Source of the DNA: Streptomyces sp. NBC_00154 | GTDB lineage: Bacteria > Actinomycetota > Actinomycetes > Streptomycetales > Streptomycetaceae | Assembly: GCF_026342835.1 (NCBI RefSeq) | Contig: NZ_JAPEMI010000002.1 | Location: forward strand, 558,001 to 622,000 | Direction: 5' to 3' | Length of the DNA stretch: 64,000 nt | Shown here: positions 50,739-59,542 of the stretch, one piece after another | Position numbering within the stretch: position 1 is the stretch's first letter | How the letters are laid out: each line of letters starts with the position of its first letter | Notes under the pieces: model-generated | The model's input: only the letters and a program-made list of their open reading frames with translations | Told to the model about the DNA's origin: nothing | Databases searched by the model: none | Position numbers and translations under genes: made by a program

Positions 50739-50950
50739 GGCCGCGGTCCCCTTCGTCTGGATGTCTCCGTTCTGCTCTCACAGCCTGAGGTTTTCGGGCG
50801 CGGAAAGCTGGCGGTATTCGGACGCCGCGCTGGGAGCTGTCGTGGGCCGGACTGCACGGCGTCGACGAGGCCCGTCACGACGGCCCGACGTCGCTGTGCG
50901 ATGCCACGCCTAGCTCGTCCACTTGCAATTGTTCATGCTGTTTCAGCAAG

Positions 50951-51535
50951 ATGATGGATGTGGACGAGCTGAGTACCGTACTGGCCGCTGTCGGGCCGCG
51001 ACTGCGCGCACTGCGCAGGCAACACGGCATCACCCTGGCCGACCTGGCGGAGACGACCGGCATCTCGGAGAGCACGCTCTCGCGACTGGAGAGCGGCGGA
51101 CGGCGACCGACCCTGGAACTGCTGCTGCCACTGGCCCACGCCTACGGAGTGCCGCTCGACGAACTGGTCGGCGCACCGCGGACCGGGGACCCGCGCGTGC
51201 ACCTTCGTCCGGTACGCCGATCCGGGATGACATTCGTGCCGCTGAGCCGCCGGGCCGGTGGAATGCAGGCGCACAAACTGGTGATCCCGCCCACCCGACA
51301 GGACACCGAACCCGACCTGAAAATCCACGAGGGGCACGAGTGGGTCTACGTCCTGAGCGGCCGGCTGAGGCTGCTCCTCGGAGACCAGGACCTGATTCTC
51401 AAACCCGGTGAGGTCGCGGAGTTCGACACCCACCTACCGCACTGGCTGGGATCTGCCGACTCCGATGCGGTCGAACTGCTCGTCCTCTTCGGCCCGCAGG
51501 GTGAACGTGCCCACTTGCGCGCCCGCGCGACCTGA
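50951..51535 (+). CDS. XRE-family regulator with cupin domain
   Basis: The 194-residue protein has an N-terminal helix-turn-helix (LRALRRQHGITLADLAETTG; ISESTLSRLESGGRRPTLEL). A C-terminal cupin follows, with KIHEGHEWVYVLSGRLRLLL and LKPGEVAEFDTHLPHWLGS, the usual beta-barrel with possible metal-binding His and Glu. Such proteins repress nearby metabolic genes in response to a small ligand. It converges on a flavoprotein gene, and I recall this pair together in streptomycetes, so the flavoprotein may be its target or partner. Confidence 0.85.
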   Translation: MMDVDELSTVLAAVGPRLRALRRQHGITLADLAETTGISESTLSRLESGGRRPTLELLLPLAHAYGVPLDELVGAPRTGDPRVHLRPVRRSGMTFVPLSRRAGGMQAHKLVIPPTRQDTEPDLKIHEGHEWVYVLSGRLRLLLGDQDLILKPGEVAEFDTHLPHWLGSADSDAVELLVLFGPQGERAHLRARAT

Positions 51536-51582
51536 CCGCATGAGGTAGTCCGCGCCCGCTCACGAGGCGGGAGGTTGTTCGC

Positions 51583-51613
51583 GGCCGGCGGCAGGAAGCG
51601 CACGCCGCCGGCC
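51583..51613. terminator. Bidirectional hairpin between convergent genes
   Basis: GGCCGGCGGC (51583-51592) and its complement (51604-51613) pair perfectly over ten bases with an eleven-base loop. It lies between the XRE-cupin gene end (51535) and the flavoprotein gene end (51626). Confidence 0.75.
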
Positions 51614-51625
51614 GGCGCAGGGGAG

Positions 51626-52717
51626 TCACCGACCGGTGGGGTGACCCGGGTGGAGCAGCATGTCGAGTCCATGGCGGCGATTCCCCAGGGTGCGCTCGCA
51701 GCCGGCTGCCTCAGCATCCGGGCTGAAGGCGTCGACGAATCGCCTCTCCTTCCGGCGCGCCACCGCGGCATCGGTGTCGGCGGCCACGAGATCGGCGTTG
51801 ATCGCCGCTGCGGCCTGTACCCCGGAGGCCGCGGCGGCGGGGACTCCGCCCAACAGCTCGGTGACGTTTCCGGCGACCCACACCCCGGCGACACCGGTGA
51901 ACCCGCCCGCGTCCGATTCCACGTAACTCCCCACTCCCATAGGGTGCTCCACCGCAGTCAGGCCGAGGCCCGCGAGCACCTCGCCACGGGCGTCGAACCG
52001 GGGCGCCACCACCAGAGCCCGCACGGGTACCCGCAGACCGGAGGAGAGCCGTACAGCCGACAGGCGGTCGTCGCTCACTTCGAGAGCGGCGACCTTTCCG
52101 TCGACCACGCTGATTCCCCGAGCGGCCAACTGCTCCCACTGCTCCTCGCCCGGGTCGTCCGCGGTGTGCAGGAAGAGAGTCACGTCCGGCGACAACTGGC
52201 GGAACAGCAGCGCCTGATGCACTGCGGCAGGCCCGTCGGCCAGCACTCCGATCGGCGCGTCGCGCACCTCCCACCCATGGCAGTACGGGCAGTGCAGCAC
52301 GTCACGACCCCATCGCTCCCGCAGGCCGGAGACATCGGGGAGTTCGTCCACCAGCCCGGTGGTCACCAGCAGCCGCCGTGCACCGTAGCTCCGGCCCCCG
52401 GCGGTGTCCACGACGAACCGTTCGCCCTCACGGCGGACGGCCACCACCCTGTCCGACACGACCCGCCCGCCGTAACCGACGACCTCCTCCTGGCCGACCC
52501 GCAGCAGCTCGCGCGGCGCGATTCCGTCGCGCGACAACAGTCCATGGATCCCGGATGCGGGCGCGTTGCGCGGCTCCCCGGAGTCGACCACCAGCACCGA
52601 CCGCCGGGAACGGGCCAACGTGAGAGCACCGGACAGCCCGGCGACCCCACCTCCGACGACCACGACATCTACAACAGCATCTGCCTCAGTGAGGCTGTTC
52701 TTCTCCGTCTCATCCAT
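51626..52717 (-). CDS. FAD-dependent oxidoreductase, thioredoxin-reductase-like
   Basis: The 363-residue enzyme has the FAD-binding loop VDVVVVGGGVAGLSGALTLA, an NAD(P) loop region APIGVLADGPAAVHQALLF, and the flavin-near CPYCHGWE, a Cys-x2-Cys pair in the place of thioredoxin reductase's CATC. The late GVWVAGNVTELLGGVPAAAA closes the FAD site. The NADPH-binding loop lacks a clear GxGxxA, so the electron donor is uncertain; similar proteins are oxygen-dependent (HlmI/GliT-like) dithiol oxidases or ferredoxin reductases. I take ATG 52717, which fits the usual length; the frame is open twelve codons more. Confidence 0.82.
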   Translation of the reverse strand: MDETEKNSLTEADAVVDVVVVGGGVAGLSGALTLARSRRSVLVVDSGEPRNAPASGIHGLLSRDGIAPRELLRVGQEEVVGYGGRVVSDRVVAVRREGERFVVDTAGGRSYGARRLLVTTGLVDELPDVSGLRERWGRDVLHCPYCHGWEVRDAPIGVLADGPAAVHQALLFRQLSPDVTLFLHTADDPGEEQWEQLAARGISVVDGKVAALEVSDDRLSAVRLSSGLRVPVRALVVAPRFDARGEVLAGLGLTAVEHPMGVGSYVESDAGGFTGVAGVWVAGNVTELLGGVPAAAASGVQAAAAINADLVAADTDAAVARRKERRFVDAFSPDAEAAGCERTLGNRRHGLDMLLHPGHPTGR

Positions 52718-52829
52718 ACGGACACCCTGCGAGCCCCCCGAGCGTGAGTGCAAGATTTCTTGCTGTTATGGCAAGTCTGCTGACAGCCGAGCGACGGCGC
52801 ATCGGGTTCAAGGAGATCCGAACCGTGCA

Positions 52830-53075
52830 CGTGGTACGGCAGCGGCGCGCGAGGCCGCCAGGTCCGGCGGCGCGTCGGGCACGCGGGAGGCGAAGCGCCG
52901 CATCCGCACCACGACCCTGCTGCGCGACGGGCGTGAGCCGACCGGGTTCGCCGACGTGCTCCAGGGCCTGATGGTCGACGGAGCCTGGGACCTCCCGGCC
53001 GGCGGCGGAAGCGTCCTGGACCAGCGGCCCGGCATGCCCCCGCTCAGCGTGCAGATCACCGGACAACCTAAATGA
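52830..53075 (+). pseudogene. Possible fragment of a DciA/DUF721-like protein
   Basis: The plus strand reads REAARSGGASGTREAKRRIR, then DGREPTGFADVLQGLMVDGA and WDLPAGGGSVLDQ, and stops at 53075. The R-D-G-R-x-P-x-x-F-x-x-x-L-x-x-L-x-x-x-x-A-W pattern is like the middle of DUF721 proteins (DciA, replicative helicase loader). It lacks the conserved C-terminal half and any start, so this is at best a decayed fragment. The remaining bases between 52718 and 53187 show nothing else. Confidence 0.35.
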
Positions 53076-53187
53076 GACGCCGTCAGCGCAGGTCGATCAC
53101 TCCGACTGGGCAAGATCACGATTGTTCGGTGGGGGTTCCCCTGACGTACGCCGACGGACGATCCCGCAGGCGAGTGCCCAGCAGGTG

Positions 53188-53964
53188 TCATGACCCAGGC
53201 AGGTTGATGAAGTACCCGTTGGGGGAGTCCCCGCGCATGGAGCGCGCCAGCTCGGAGACGTGCCTTGCCTGGGCGGCAGAGAGGCGCCGCGCCTCCCACA
53301 GCAGAACTGCGGCGTCCACCGCCTCCGGGGCCGGAGGCGGTGGCACCTCACGCAGGTAGACGCCCGTCAGCGCGGCCAGTTCTCCGGCGTTGATCCCCAG
53401 CAGGGCTGCGAAGTCTGTCACCGAGCGGGGCGTCAACTCCTTGCCGCCGGAGCCGATCACACCGTAAGTGGACGCCGACAGGTAGGTGGGCGATACCACC
53501 GCCAGGAGCTTCCCCATGCCCGTCCAGCCCAGATTGCGGTACTGGAGCATGCGGATGACCCAACCGCCAGGATCAGCAAGGGGTGCGAGCCGCTTCGTGG
53601 CGAAGACGGAAGGTCGCTCCTCCTGCGGCAGTGAGCGGATGAGCTGCAGGAGTTCACGACGTTCCGCAACAGGGAGGTGCAGCGCATCCATCACGATGTA
53701 CGGTGCCCACCGCTCGGCCGCGGCGTCCAACGGCGCCATGTCGTCAGGGACGGCCAGCCCCGCGAGAATGAACAGATCGACGGCGTGGAAACCCACGGCA
53801 GGGGCTATCCGTTGGAGCAGATCCTCGCGGGGGGCTTCCCTCGCAAGCACCGCTCGGACTTCGTTTGCCGTCAACCCGGCGCGATCGGCCAGCGCCTGGG
53901 CACTCAACTTTCTGTGGTCGAGCAACCACGCCAGCATCACGCCGAAACCGAGATGCTCCGTCAT
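53188..53964 (-). CDS. XRE-like helix-turn-helix protein
   Basis: A 258-residue protein with two helix-turn-helix-like regions. The N-terminal one (LAWLLDHRKLSAQALADRAG; LTANEVRAVLAREAPREDLL) resembles XRE DNA-binding domains. The second lies around TPRSVTDFAALLGINAGELA, followed by ALTGVYL, about residues 175-210. The C-terminal segment (LLWEARRLSAAQARHVSELA) is helical. It fits proteins found in streptomycetes near mobile DNA. No operator or target is apparent. ATG 53964 is the start. Confidence 0.72.
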   Translation of the reverse strand: MTEHLGFGVMLAWLLDHRKLSAQALADRAGLTANEVRAVLAREAPREDLLQRIAPAVGFHAVDLFILAGLAVPDDMAPLDAAAERWAPYIVMDALHLPVAERRELLQLIRSLPQEERPSVFATKRLAPLADPGGWVIRMLQYRNLGWTGMGKLLAVVSPTYLSASTYGVIGSGGKELTPRSVTDFAALLGINAGELAALTGVYLREVPPPPAPEAVDAAVLLWEARRLSAAQARHVSELARSMRGDSPNGYFINLPGS

Positions 53965-54207
53965 GCCCGCAGCCTAGTGAGTAGCGCAGGCGCAGCGTCG
54001 CTTTCGCCTGGATCGGCCGACCCAGGCAGTCGCTTGTTCGCATGGGCGTCAGGGGCGCGCAGTGGCCAGAGCGATCATGCGGTACATGGCGGCTGTAGGA
54101 ATCGCAGGGTTCTGGGAAGCGTCTTCGGCGCGGTGTTCATCGAGGAGCAAGGGGATCAGGACTTCCGGCGGCAGGGCTGGGTTTCGCCGGGCTGAGCTGC
54201 TGACGGC

Positions 54208-54650
54208 TCAGTCGGCATCGCCGGCCAGCCTGACTGCGGATTCGGGCGACAGTCGCGGGTCGGCGGCGGCGCGTCGCACCTGGGCGTCGGGATCGCGGCT
54301 GAACCGTTCGACGAGGGCGGCATCCGACGCGTGATCGTCGAGCGCCAGCAGACGGATACGGGGTTCCGGGTCCTGGGCGAAGCGGAGCAGGTCGTGCCGG
54401 GGGAAGTTGGGGTGGTTTCGGGGGCGTCCCGGGAACGAGAAGCTGCCGTGCCACCAGCTCCACACGTCCAGCAGTACGTCCGCTGGGGCATCGTCGCAGG
54501 ACTCGGTGAGGAAGAGCCGCACAATACGGTCCTCATCGTGGGCGAGGAGGTCCACCACGTCCGACGGAAGGTGCCGGGCGCGGGCCACGCTGCGGCAACC
54601 AGAACCTCCGCTGATGCGCCCCGGTTGGCGCTCAAACCACGTAACCACGC
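54208..54650 (-). pseudogene. Leucine-rich-repeat-variant type protein, N-terminus lost
   Basis: The minus strand encodes repeats such as ARARHLPSDVVDLLAHDEDR, FPRHDLLRFAQDPEPRIRLL and RLSPESAVRLAGDAD. These match LRV (leucine-rich repeat variant) units, in which short helices carry L-A-xD-xDPxVR. The gene lacks its beginning: homology stops near the left end of the IS256 element at about 54650. It was most likely cut by that insertion. Confidence 0.6.
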
Positions 54651-55238
54651 GGTAGCTATGCGCTCGCAGGGGGTTGCGTCCAGGAAGTGGTGTACGGGTT
54701 TCCACCCAAATCGTGGGTTTGATCCCGTAGTTGGGTGAGAAGCCTGAACGTAAGACGGCCACCGGCTGATCCTTCGAGAACGACGAAGCTCTTGAAGGAG
54801 AACAGCACGATGACCGCACCGGACAGTCTGCCGTTTGCCGGCCTGTTGGAGGAGAACCTCGCCTCGGCGAGTCCCGATCTGCTGCGGCAGATGGTGAAGA
54901 CCTTCGCCGACGCCATGATGTCCGCCGACGTCGACGCCGCTTGCGGCGCGTCCTACGGCATGCCGAGTGAGGAACGCGTCAACTCCCGCAACGGTTACCG
55001 GCACCGCCAGTGGGACACCCGGGCCGGCAGCATCGACCTGGCCATCCCCAAGATCCGCTCCGGTTCCTACTTCCCCGACTGGCTGCTCGAGCGCCGCCGC
55101 CGCTCCGAACAAGCCCTGATCTCCGTGGTCGCCACCTGCTACCTGCTGGGCGTCAGTACCCGCCGAGTCGAGAAACTCGCCGCCACCCTCGGCGTCACCC
55201 AACTGTCCAAGTCCCAGACACCTCAGGGCCCTAACTCG

Positions 55239-56465
55239 TCAAGCAGCAGCGGCGATTGGGGTGGGGTAGGCGGTCTGCTCGTCGAACAGTTCGCCTGACT
55301 GGAGACAGTGGTAGAGCTGCCCGAGCATGCGGTTGAAGAGGTTGCGCTGTGCGGATGCGTGCCAGTCGCCGGCTTCGCGGCGTCGGCGGTAGTGGGCGTC
55401 GGCCCCGGCGGAGGCGCGTAGTGCGGAGAATGCCCAGAGGTACCCGGCGTGGTTGAGGCGGTCGTTCTTGACCCAGCGGCGGGTGATGCTGGACTTCTTG
55501 CCGGAGGCCCGAGTGACCGGCGAGGAGCCGGCGTATGCCTTCAGTCCGCGGGCGTCAGCGAACCGAGTGTGGTCATCCCCGATCTCGGCGAGCACCCGGG
55601 CGCCAAGCTGGACGCCAAGACCCGGGAAGCTCAGGATCACGTCAGCGTCCGGGTGCTGGGGGAAAGACTCCTCCACCGCCTTCGCGAGGTCGTCGGCGGC
55701 GATGCAGCTGGCCTCCAGCTGGATGAGGAGAGCGAGCATCTGCTTGCCGAGCGCTTCCTCGACCAGCAGCGGCTGGTGAGCGTAGTCGGCGCGGAAGAAC
55801 TCGCGGATCCGCTCAGCCTCGGCGTCGATGCCGCGCTTGCGGCCGGCCCGCTTGAGCGACGCGCTGATCTGCGTGCGGGTCAGCTGTGCGGCGCGGGTGG
55901 GCGTCGGGGCGGTCTTGAGGAGTTCGCGGGCTTCGGGGCGGCAGAGGCCGTTGGTCCAGGTGGCGAAGGTGTCCAGGGCTGCTGGGTAGTACTCGCGGAG
56001 TAGGGAGCGGAGCTGGTTGGAAATCTGCTGCCGGTTCCAAAGAGCATCCTGTTGGGCGCGGGCCAGGACGGCGATGACGCGGCCGAGGTCGCTGTCAGCG
56101 GGCAGGGGCCGGTGGGCGTGCATGTCGGTGCGCAGGATGTTCGCCAGGACCAGGGCGTCGCCGGGGTCGGACTTCTTGCGCGAGACGGACGTCCGGTCGC
56201 GGTAGCGTGCGGCGGCCATCGGGTTGATCGCGTAGACCCTGCGCTTGCCGGTCCGCAGCACGGCCACGAGCAGGCCGCGGGAGGTCTCGATGGCGACCGG
56301 GATCGGGGTCTCCTCGGTGTCGCCATACTCGGCGAGCAGGTCCAGCAGGATGGTGTAGCCAGCGGCGTCATCGGTGATGTGCCGCTTGGCCAGTAACTCG
56401 CCGCTGTCGTTGACCAGGGCGACGTCGTGCGTGCGTTCCGCCCAGTCGATTCCGCAGTAGATCAA
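55239..56465 (-). CDS. IS110-family DEDD transposase (recombinase)
   Basis: About 408 residues. The N-terminal RuvC-like domain has YCGIDWAERTHDVALVND (first Asp), IPVAIETSRGLLVAVLR (Glu) and SRKKSDPGDALVLANIL (two Asp), the DEDD set. The C-terminal transposase_20-type domain has LSFPGLGVQLGARVLAEIGD and AYAGSSPVTRASGKKSS, with the conserved Ser in this stretch. I choose TTG 56465, with GGAGG six bases before it; the frame is open five codons further. The protein uses an RNA-guided mechanism in this family (established for IS621). No frame break is seen, so the element may be functional. Confidence 0.9.
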   Translation of the reverse strand: MIYCGIDWAERTHDVALVNDSGELLAKRHITDDAAGYTILLDLLAEYGDTEETPIPVAIETSRGLLVAVLRTGKRRVYAINPMAAARYRDRTSVSRKKSDPGDALVLANILRTDMHAHRPLPADSDLGRVIAVLARAQQDALWNRQQISNQLRSLLREYYPAALDTFATWTNGLCRPEARELLKTAPTPTRAAQLTRTQISASLKRAGRKRGIDAEAERIREFFRADYAHQPLLVEEALGKQMLALLIQLEASCIAADDLAKAVEESFPQHPDADVILSFPGLGVQLGARVLAEIGDDHTRFADARGLKAYAGSSPVTRASGKKSSITRRWVKNDRLNHAGYLWAFSALRASAGADAHYRRRREAGDWHASAQRNLFNRMLGQLYHCLQSGELFDEQTAYPTPIAAAA

Positions 56466-56514
56466 GATCTTCCTCCCCAAGTGTGCGGGTGTCTGCGCTG
56501 GTCACGAGCGCATG

Positions 56515-56790
56515 CGGAACCACGCGGCGACCTAATCCCAGGACTCGGCCGCATGGGCTGGTCCTCCACCTCAGTAGCCGTTCGTGGCACCAGCTCACTC
56601 CACGGGCCTCGGTCTATGCGGGAGCTCAGAGGGCTCGGGCGTATCAAGAGGTCACCATGGCGCGGGCTCGCACCACGAACACCAACGAGTGATCAAGCAG
56701 TGAGTGTTGACGCTCGACGGTGGCGGGCGTCGCTCGCTCTGGGACGAGGCGTCTAGGCCCGGTCAGTGAAAGGCATCCGCCCGGCACCGA
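56515..56790 (-). ncRNA. Candidate IS110 bridge RNA (target-binding and donor-binding loops)
   Basis: Read on the transposase strand. Loop 1: stem CGGGCG/CGCCCG (56778-56783 with 56724-56729) encloses an internal loop closed by hairpin GGGC/GCCU (57-60 with 47-50 of 567xx). Its 5' side carries CUGACC (56761-56766), equal to the left target. Its 3' side carries GUCCCAG (56739-56745), complementary to the right target CTGGGAC. Loop 2: stem CCACG..CGGC/GCCG-CGUGG (56577-56587 with 56520-56528) with inner stem GGAC/GUCC. Its 5' side carries CUGAGGUG (56567-56574), equal to the element's right end. Its 3' side carries GGGAUUAG (56532-56539), complementary to the left end. This is the layout of the IS621 bridge RNA. 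The transcript limits are guesses. Confidence 0.72.
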
Positions 56791-57362
56791 CGGGCGCCAA
56801 CACACCCTTGCTGAGTAGTGACGGTCACGGAAGGCATCCGTCCGGTGCCCATGCGTCCGCCACCGCTACAAGCACCAGGACTGCGCACCCGGTCTACGTT
56901 GAGGCGTCGATTGTCGGCTGCCCCGAGATGTCACGATCCGGCACTCGAACACCCCAAGACCCATCTGCTCCCTCGGGATGCCACTAACAAGGGATTAGGT
57001 CAGCGAGATGGCCAAGGTCCTCGACGCCCGGGTCGCCGAGTTCCGCAACCGGCCGTTGGACGCCGGCCCCTACACCTTCGTATGGGTCGACGCCCTGACC
57101 CAGAAAGTCCGCGAGGGAGGCCGCGTCGTCAACGTCCACTGCCTGGTCGCCGTCGGCGTCAACAACGAGGGCAAACGCGAGGTCCTCGGCATCGACGTCG
57201 CCTCCAGCGAGGACGGCGCCGGCTGGCTGGCGTTCCTGCGCTCCCTGACCACCGGCGGCCTGAGCGGCGCCGAGCTGGTCGTCTCCGACGCCCACGTCGG
57301 CCTGGTGGGCGCGATCGGAGCCGCCCTGCCCGGCGCCGCCTGGCAGCGCTGCCGCACTCACT

Positions 57363-59542
57363 GGAGCCGTAAAGAATCAAGGTGTTGCTTCGCACTCGTT
57401 GACTCGTTGGCCTGGTATGGCGATCGCGCAGGAGATCCTTTCCCAACTCGGCTGCCGGTTTTCGGTGTTGCTGCCTCATCTGAACGAGCGGCAGCGGCGC
57501 TTGGCTGTCGCGACCGAGGCGAGATTGCTTGGCCACGGCGGCGTGCGAGCCGCCGCGAGGATCGCCGGGATGAGCGAGACCACGGTGCGCCGCGGGGTCG
57601 AAGAGCTGGAGGTGGGCGAGGCACCGCTCGCCGATGGGCGTGTCCGGGCGCCGGGTGGGGGCCGCCGTGTGGTCGAAGCAACCAACCCTGCGGTGCTGGA
57701 TGCTCTGTTGGCCCTGGTCGAGCCGGACGAGCGCGGGGATCCGATGTCACCGCTGCGCTGGACGACCAAGTCGTTGCGTCGCTTGGCGGACCAGTTGACA
57801 CGGCAGGGGCATCCGGTCTCCGCGCCGACGGTGGGGCGGCTACTGAAGGCAGCCGGGTTCAGTCTGCAGGCAAATGCCAAGACCCTCGAAGGGGCCCAAC
57901 ATCCCGACCGTGATGCCCAGTTCCGATACATCAACGAGCAGGTCAAGGACCACCAAGCGGCTGGCGAGCCGGTGGTCAGCGTGGACACCAAGAAGCGTGA
58001 GCACCTGGGACGACTGCCCATGGCCGGGCGGGAGTGGCGCCCCAAGGGTGATCCGGTCGAGGTCGAGGACCACCACTTCTTCTTCACCGGCCCCGACGTC
58101 GAGCAGGCGATCCCGTACGGGATCTACGACCTGGCCCGAGACACCGGATGGGTCAACGTCGGCGTCGACCACGACACTTCCGTCTTCGCGGTGGAGTCGA
58201 TCCGCCGCTGGTGGAAGGCACGCGGGAGTCTTGACTACCCGGCCGCATCACGGCTGCTGATCACCGCCGACGCGGGCGGATCCAACGGCTACCGCTACCG
58301 CGTGTGGAAGAGCGAACTCGCCTCCCTGGCCGCCGAGACCGGCCTGACGATCACTGTCTGTCACTTTCCTCCGGCTACGAGCAAGTGGAACAAGATTGAA
58401 CACCGGCTGTTCTCGCACATCACGCTCAACTGGAGGGGCAGGCCGCTGACCAGCCATGACGTGGTCGTGGAGACCATCGCCTCCACCCGCACCAGGACAG
58501 GCCTGCGCGTCGAGGCCACCCTCGACACCGGGGACTATCCCACCGGAGTGGCGATCAGCAAGGAACGGTTTGACGCGCTGCCGCTGGAACGGCATGCCGT
58601 GCACGGAAGCTGGAACTACACGCTCCACCCCGACGACACCGCTCCGTCTGTCAGTGAGAGCATCACCGGCGAGCAGAGCGACGGACCCGCTCACCGCCGT
58701 CAGGAGATGTTGCGCAGACTCAACGACGGGCGGCTAACCGGCATGAGCAGCGACGAACTCGCCAGGCTGTGCTCGGTGCTGGCTCCGCTGCAGGCCGCCG
58801 GGGCCCAGCAACGCCACTGCGAGCAGCGCGGCGGCCGGGCCCGTCGGGCCACCGGCAAGCTCCGCGGCAGCAAGCCACTGTTCGACGACCCGGCCCGCGT
58901 CCTGCTCACGCTCCTGTACCAGCGGCAGGTGTGCTCGATGAACGTGCTCGGAGACCTGTTGGAGGTCACCGGCGCGTGCATCGGCGACCTGGTGAAGGAC
59001 ACCCGCAGGGTCCTGGAGGACCACGGGCACGCTCCCGGAACGGCGCCGGTCCGCTTCAAGGCCGCCCGCGACCTGCAAGATTTCCTGGACCACGACGTCC
59101 GCCCCGCCCGCACCGCGATCATTGAACGACTTTCCGCTCCGGCCCTGACCGGGATGAGTTGTGGGGAACTGCACGACCTCACCCGGCGGCTTGCGAGCCG
59201 GCAGGCGGCCCGGGCCGAGCGGATCTCGCACCAGCGACGCGGCGGCGAACGCCAGGCCGGTGCCCGAGGCGGCGTGTTTCCCCAGCGGATCGGCAACAGC
59301 GAGCGTGTCTTGCTGACCGTCCTCTACCTGCGAAAGCTGTGCACGATGGAGGTGATCACCGACGCGCTCGGTGACGTATGCCGATCCACGGTCGGCAACG
59401 TGATCCGAGAGACACGACCCCTGCTGGAAGAGGAGGGATACGTGCCGCCACCCACTCCTGTCCGCTACCGCACCGCCGCCGAACTCCTCGCCGCCGCAGG
59501 ACCGGAGCAGGACACGCCGACACCTTGATTCTTTACGGCTCC
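57363..59542 (+). mobile_element. ISAzo13-type insertion sequence
   Basis: Perfect 23-bp terminal inverted repeats (57363-57385 and 59520-59542) flank a single long transposase gene. A three-base ACT is repeated directly outside (57360-57362 and 59543-59545). Removing the element and one ACT restores the IS256 transposase frame as RTHYAR, which proves the borders. The element is 2,180 bp and looks complete. Confidence 0.9.
57417..59528 (+). CDS. ISAzo13-type transposase with a duplicated C-terminal extension
   Basis: About 703 residues from ATG 57417 (or TTG 57399). The N-terminal half has a helix-turn-helix (GHGGVRAAARIAGMSETTVR) and the catalytic core: VVSVDTKKREHLGR (first Asp), LLITADAGGSNGYRYRVWKS (second Asp) and SKWNKIEHRLFSHITLNWRG (Glu). 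After about residue 430 there are two repeats of some 125 residues, each with LTGMSxxEL, a Gly/Arg-rich linker, RVLLTLLYQRQVCSM or RVLLTVLYLRKLCTM, and a helical LLEE/VLED end. These may be extra DNA-binding modules. The frame is intact, so the element could still move. Confidence 0.82.
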   Translation: MAIAQEILSQLGCRFSVLLPHLNERQRRLAVATEARLLGHGGVRAAARIAGMSETTVRRGVEELEVGEAPLADGRVRAPGGGRRVVEATNPAVLDALLALVEPDERGDPMSPLRWTTKSLRRLADQLTRQGHPVSAPTVGRLLKAAGFSLQANAKTLEGAQHPDRDAQFRYINEQVKDHQAAGEPVVSVDTKKREHLGRLPMAGREWRPKGDPVEVEDHHFFFTGPDVEQAIPYGIYDLARDTGWVNVGVDHDTSVFAVESIRRWWKARGSLDYPAASRLLITADAGGSNGYRYRVWKSELASLAAETGLTITVCHFPPATSKWNKIEHRLFSHITLNWRGRPLTSHDVVVETIASTRTRTGLRVEATLDTGDYPTGVAISKERFDALPLERHAVHGSWNYTLHPDDTAPSVSESITGEQSDGPAHRRQEMLRRLNDGRLTGMSSDELARLCSVLAPLQAAGAQQRHCEQRGGRARRATGKLRGSKPLFDDPARVLLTLLYQRQVCSMNVLGDLLEVTGACIGDLVKDTRRVLEDHGHAPGTAPVRFKAARDLQDFLDHDVRPARTAIIERLSAPALTGMSCGELHDLTRRLASRQAARAERISHQRRGGERQAGARGGVFPQRIGNSERVLLTVLYLRKLCTMEVITDALGDVCRSTVGNVIRETRPLLEEEGYVPPPTPVRYRTAAELLAAAGPEQDTPTP

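Larger units (their letters stand above)
55218..56998 (-). mobile_element. IS110-family insertion sequence with candidate bridge RNA
   Basis: A 1,781-bp element inserted in the IS256 transposase gene. On the transposase strand the target read CTCGCTGAC-CT-GGGACTTGG and is now split with a CT at each junction, the core dinucleotide known for IS621 of this family. There are no inverted repeats, as expected. The transposase gene takes up the part from 55239 to 56465. The 533 bases before it carry no gene and contain the RNA described at 56515-56790. Confidence 0.85.
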
